Below the pieces are notes generated by a model. That model did no database searches. It had not been told where the DNA came from and saw only the letters and a program-made list of their open reading frames with translations. Shown here in pieces: positions 63,992-64,000 of a DNA stretch of 64,000 nt (the stretch's first letter is position 1; the number at the start of each line of letters is the position of its first letter). Origin of the DNA: JAEZHK01 sp040768845 (GTDB lineage Bacteria; Bacillota; Clostridia; Christensenellales; Aristaeellaceae); contig JAXGME010000003.1 in assembly GCA_040768845.1 (NCBI GenBank), forward strand, positions 346,838 through 410,837, written 5' to 3'. Both the position numbers and the translations under genes were made by a program.

Positions 63992-64000
63992 TTGCTCATA

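Overview
The window is high-GC DNA, very densely packed on both strands, from a spore-forming member of the Firmicutes, most likely class Clostridia. The evidence is a PolC-type replicase, NusA-YlxR-YlxQ-IF2 and RpsO-Pnp-M16 peptidase-SpoVFA/SpoVFB gene orders as in Bacillus/Clostridium, dipicolinate synthase genes, T-box and M-box riboswitches, strong AGGAGG ribosome binding sites and many TTG starts. I cannot place it to genus. I found 64 protein genes, no rRNA, tRNA, CRISPR array or insertion sequence.

Layout. 1-3960 (minus strand): a partial methyltransferase-like membrane protein, a small Cys-containing protein, a secreted L,D-transpeptidase, and an xpt-HAD phosphatase-small lipoprotein unit. 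4183-6106 (plus): a FAD-dependent oxidoreductase and a YbaK-type deacylase. 6199-11708 (minus): cell-wall block with uppP and a capA-FHA-FtsW/RodA-PBP operon. 11830-18883: a MazF-type RNase, YitT, SDR, udk, an SGNH hydrolase, a DUF1836 regulator, trpS, a tyrosine phosphatase and gap. 18968-19133: a long imperfect palindrome. 19130-25913: an Rrf2 regulator and a complete atpIBEFHAGDC operon whose delta subunit is reduced to its C-terminal domain. 25971-33409: an unknown HTH protein, rubrerythrin, an Mg2+-riboswitch-controlled mgtA and a T-box-controlled thrS.

33844-48575 (plus): an Ig-like secreted protein, then rpsB-tsf-pyrH-frr-orf60-uppS-cdsA-dxr-rseP-ispG-polC, a run joining translation, ribosome recycling, isoprenoid and phospholipid synthesis and replication, followed by a secreted WG-repeat protein. 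48801-56224: rimP-nusA-ylxR-ylxQ-infB-rbfA-nrnA-truB. 56323-63959: a secreted M23 peptidase, rpsO, pnp, an M16 peptidase, a dimeric dUTPase, and spoVFA-spoVFB (dipicolinate for spores). In Bacillus asd, dapG and dapA follow spoVFB, so lysine-pathway genes may lie just beyond the right edge.

The most unusual points are the 79-residue AtpH lacking the N-terminal OSCP domain, the mgtA leader with an M-box, a second intrinsic terminator and a G10 tract, the 166-bp palindrome after gap, the Cys-rich tail on GapA, the PYGRP repeats in IF2, a coupled 60-codon gene between frr and uppS, and frequent TTG starts (at least 11 of 64 genes).
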